NCBI RefSeq assembly: GCF_030695525.1 | Contig: NZ_JAUYSS010000071.1 | Coordinates: forward strand, 24,431-88,430 | From: Daejeonella sp. | GTDB lineage: Bacteria > Bacteroidota > Bacteroidia > Sphingobacteriales > Sphingobacteriaceae | Direction of reading: 5' to 3' | DNA: 64,000 nucleotides | Shown here: one piece after another, positions 61,817-64,000 of the stretch | Layout: every line of letters begins with the position of its first letter | Numbering within the stretch: the stretch's first letter is position 1 | Notes under the pieces: generated by a model | The model's database searches: none | Seen by the model: only the letters and a program-made list of their open reading frames with translations | What the model was told of the DNA's origin: nothing | Program-made: the position numbers and the translations under genes

Positions 61817-64000
61817 TTAAAATTTATAGCTATACCCTAATCTGACAACCTGCGTTTCGTAATAATCATCGCTGGTGTAATTGAAACCTATTCCGTCTAT
61901 CTTCCTTTTAATGACCATTGTATTCAGCAAGTCGGTAGCATTAAAGAAAATCTCTCCTTTACCTTTTTGAACAGATTTCTTTAATCCGGCATCTATTGAA
62001 AATCTGGACATAATTTCCCCCTGTGGAATAATATCGGGAGCTAAATAAACGGCTGTTAATTGTGCATCCCAATCTTTCGCAAATCGGAAAGTATTGTTCA
62101 GTTTCAGATTGCCTGAAATGCCTGTTTGCTTATCGGCAGAAAAGTTGTTAGGTTCGGGATACAAATTCTGTACAGTGAAAGCATTGATTTGATTTCTGTA
62201 AATATTTCCGTTGATGTTGAAGGAATAAACATCAGAAACCTTTTGGTCTAAAATAGCTTCCAAACCTGTATTATAGCTCTTGCCAGCATTTTGGAATATG
62301 GCATATATCAGCGTACTGCCTGGAACAGTACTCGAAATTCTCGTGATGGTTCCGTCAGCAAAACGATGGTACAGTGCAGAATAGAAGTAACCGCTGTTCC
62401 AAGTGTTCTTATAACCTAACTCTATGGAATTGGTAAACTGTGGTCTTAATGCGGGATTTCCGACCTTGATAATCTCGGCATCATCGTATTTCGGGAAAAT
62501 ACGGATATCCACTTCATTGGGTCTGTCCACCCTGCGGTTATAGAATACCGAAAGTTTATTGTTGTCATTCAGTTTATAAGTTAACCTCATATTCGGGAAC
62601 GGTTGCGTATAATGGTAGCCATCGCTTTTGTAAGTGCTGTGGTTAGGATTAACATCGTACTGGATTTTCACATACTCCAAACGCAAGCCCAATTCTGCTT
62701 CCCATTTTTCGTTTTCAAAAACATAGTTGCCGTACACTGCTGGTATCAGTTCCTTATAGTCTGCCCAACCTCCCGCATCCATATCCAAAACAGAATTGGC
62801 TCCGGGTATAAACTCCATATTGGTAGGAATGTTTCTGTTACGGAGCTTGATACCTGTTTCAATCCGTCCATACTTCAAGGGTTTGATATAATCTATATTG
62901 AAGTCATATACCTGTTCATCCGATAATAATTTAAAGGCATCCGTTCCTGTGGATGAGGGCAGGTAATTGTCGTAAAAATATTGCTCGTCTTCTCTGTGAA
63001 AGGTATAGTTGAAACCGATGTTCAGCAAATGCCCTGCTTCTTTAAACTTATGCTGGTAAGCTGCCGTAGCCATTGCAGTTGTCTTCAGTTCATCTTCCAA
63101 AAACTGCCAAAGTCGTAAACGTTGCGAAATATCCCCGTTAAAAAACGGCTGGTCGCCACGGTCAATAATCTTCTCACTGCCGTACATTCCCGAAACGGTC
63201 AACATATTCTGCTCGTCAATATTCCAATCAAGTCCTGCTTTTGTGGTAAGAAAGTTGGTGTTCCTGTTCCGCTTCAGTTGAGAATTGATAACCGTCCCAT
63301 CGTCATAGTTTCTTGTTACAAACTCATTTTTGTTCAGTGTTTCTGTATATAGGTTATCTGCCTGCAAAAAGATGTTTACCTTATCCTTTCTGTAATTCAA
63401 GGATAGCGAAGGGTTTATCTTAGGTGTAAAAGTGTATTGCGGTCTGATGGTTGGCAAGTTTTCTTTCCGTACCCAAAGTGACCCCAAGCCCGAAGTTAAA
63501 CCTACCTTACCATTAAAGCCATTCTGCTTGTTCTTCTTCATTATGATATTAATGATACCAGCATTACCGTTGGCATCATACTTTGAAGAAGGATTGTTGA
63601 TGATTTCTATTTTATCAATGGCAGATGATGGAATGTTGTCTAAACCCGTTTGGCTGCCAAAACCTGTTAAAGCAGTCTGCTTACCGTCAATTAGAACCGT
63701 AACCTTATCATTTCCCCGTAACTGAACTTTACCGTCCTGAACTGTAACGCCGGGCAGGTTTTTCATACTCTGTAAAACCGAACCACCACTTTGGCTGATA
63801 TTGTCAGCAACGGAGTATGTTTTCTTGTCCAGTTTACTGCTTATATCATTTGCTTTTGCAGTAATGGTTACCCCTTCTAAAACTGTCGATTTTTCGTCTA
63901 ACTCAATAGCCGGAATATCCAAAAATGCTGAAAGGCTACCGATAAACAACGGTTGTTCTTTGCTGTCATATCCCATATATGAAATTTCAAAGCGATAGTT
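61817..64000 (-). CDS. TonB-dependent outer-membrane receptor, C-terminal part
   Basis: The frame stays open to the last base of the window, so the N-terminus is missing. The visible 727 residues start in a carboxypeptidase-regulatory-like domain (NYRFEISYMGYDS), followed by the plug (SVLQSMKNLPGVTVQDG, VQLRGNDKVTVLIDGKQ, IDKIEIINNPSSKYDANG) and a large beta-barrel ending in VVRLGYSYKF. It fits the outer-membrane beta-barrel protein 3 family. An internal ATG at 63976 is not the true start. Ligand unknown. Confidence 0.88.
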   Translation of the reverse strand, partial: NYRFEISYMGYDSKEQPLFIGSLSAFLDIPAIELDEKSTVLEGVTITAKANDISSKLDKKTYSVADNISQSGGSVLQSMKNLPGVTVQDGKVQLRGNDKVTVLIDGKQTALTGFGSQTGLDNIPSSAIDKIEIINNPSSKYDANGNAGIINIIMKKNKQNGFNGKVGLTSGLGSLWVRKENLPTIRPQYTFTPKINPSLSLNYRKDKVNIFLQADNLYTETLNKNEFVTRNYDDGTVINSQLKRNRNTNFLTTKAGLDWNIDEQNMLTVSGMYGSEKIIDRGDQPFFNGDISQRLRLWQFLEDELKTTAMATAAYQHKFKEAGHLLNIGFNYTFHREDEQYFYDNYLPSSTGTDAFKLLSDEQVYDFNIDYIKPLKYGRIETGIKLRNRNIPTNMEFIPGANSVLDMDAGGWADYKELIPAVYGNYVFENEKWEAELGLRLEYVKIQYDVNPNHSTYKSDGYHYTQPFPNMRLTYKLNDNNKLSVFYNRRVDRPNEVDIRIFPKYDDAEIIKVGNPALRPQFTNSIELGYKNTWNSGYFYSALYHRFADGTITRISSTVPGSTLIYAIFQNAGKSYNTGLEAILDQKVSDVYSFNINGNIYRNQINAFTVQNLYPEPNNFSADKQTGISGNLKLNNTFRFAKDWDAQLTAVYLAPDIIPQGEIMSRFSIDAGLKKSVQKGKGEIFFNATDLLNTMVIKRKIDGIGFNYTSDDYYETQVVRLGYSYKF

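Larger units (their letters stand above)
28499..64000. mobile_element. CTnDOT-type integrative conjugative element with metal-resistance cargo (partial)
   Basis: The gene order rteC, two small HTH proteins, a DUF3945 protein and a topoisomerase III reproduces the CTnDOT regulation/excision region (rteC, xis2c, xis2d, orf3, exc). It is followed by an ORF6N protein, DUF1896, a giant methylase-helicase and 20 kb of minus-strand metal-resistance genes. No integrase, mobilisation or transfer gene is present in the window, so only part of the element is seen and the right limit is unknown. The start is placed at rteC for lack of a visible end sequence. Genes at the far right (PAP2, HD, TonB receptor) may or may not belong to it. 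Confidence 0.7.

Overview
The window comes from a Bacteroidota chromosome, most likely family Sphingobacteriaceae (Pedobacter/Sphingobacterium-like). The grounds are a SusC/SusD pair, fused SecDF, the YbbR-coaE gene order, DUF5522 and DUF3347 proteins, TAnnTTTG-type -7 promoter elements and almost no Shine-Dalgarno sequences. No rRNA, tRNA, CRISPR array, insertion sequence or integrase gene was seen.

Region 1 (1-28,056) is ordinary chromosome. It holds the end of a YbbR gene, then coaE, an MBL-fold exonuclease and a DUF5522 gene in one overlapping run. Next come a MarR regulator, a methyltransferase-PAP2-ZIP transporter operon, glmM, a cysteine desulfurase, a small His-rich orphan gene, an exported metallo-hydrolase, accD, fbaA, a GNAT protein, HMG-CoA lyase, type II NADH dehydrogenase, a ferredoxin with its reductase, a second MarR regulator, secDF, the thyA-folA pair, ispE, an S9 peptidase and a SusCD pair. 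Intergenic gaps carry several families of short dispersed repeats. One composite repeat occurs twice in opposite orientation, each time between convergent genes.

Region 2 (28,499-41,594) is the regulatory and excision part of a CTnDOT-type integrative conjugative element. It has rteC, two small helix-turn-helix proteins (xis2c/xis2d-like), a DUF4099/DUF3945 protein (orf3-like), topoisomerase III (exc-like), an ORF6N-PLD-like protein, a DUF1896 protein, a 1798-residue methylase-helicase, and a second rteC paralogue facing the other way. The left border lies between 28,057 and 28,499. The right end, the integrase and the transfer genes are outside the window.

Region 3 (41,675-64,000, all on the minus strand) is metal-resistance cargo. 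A Zn/Cd/Co block contains a Fur-type regulator, a small Cys-rich secreted protein, a CzcA pump fused to its outer-membrane channel, a CzcB adaptor, an ICMT-like methyltransferase and a P1B-2 ATPase. A copper block contains an AraC regulator with an HMA-like N-terminus, a P1B-1 CopA ATPase, a broken copper-chaperone gene, a second small Cys-rich secreted protein, HMA-DUF3347, DUF305, DUF3347 and haem-binding-domain proteins, and a multicopper oxidase fused to a CopB-like barrel. A remnant of an EamA transporter, a PAP2 phosphatase, an HD hydrolase and a truncated TonB-dependent receptor finish the window. Together they would pump divalent metals and copper from the cytoplasm and periplasm and oxidise or sequester periplasmic copper.

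The least expected observations are a repeat unit shared between the DUF3945 protein and the C-terminus of the adjacent topoisomerase, two separate inner/periplasmic-to-outer-membrane gene fusions in one cargo region, clamp-binding-like motifs in the linker of the methylase-helicase, and the composite inverted repeats between convergent genes.
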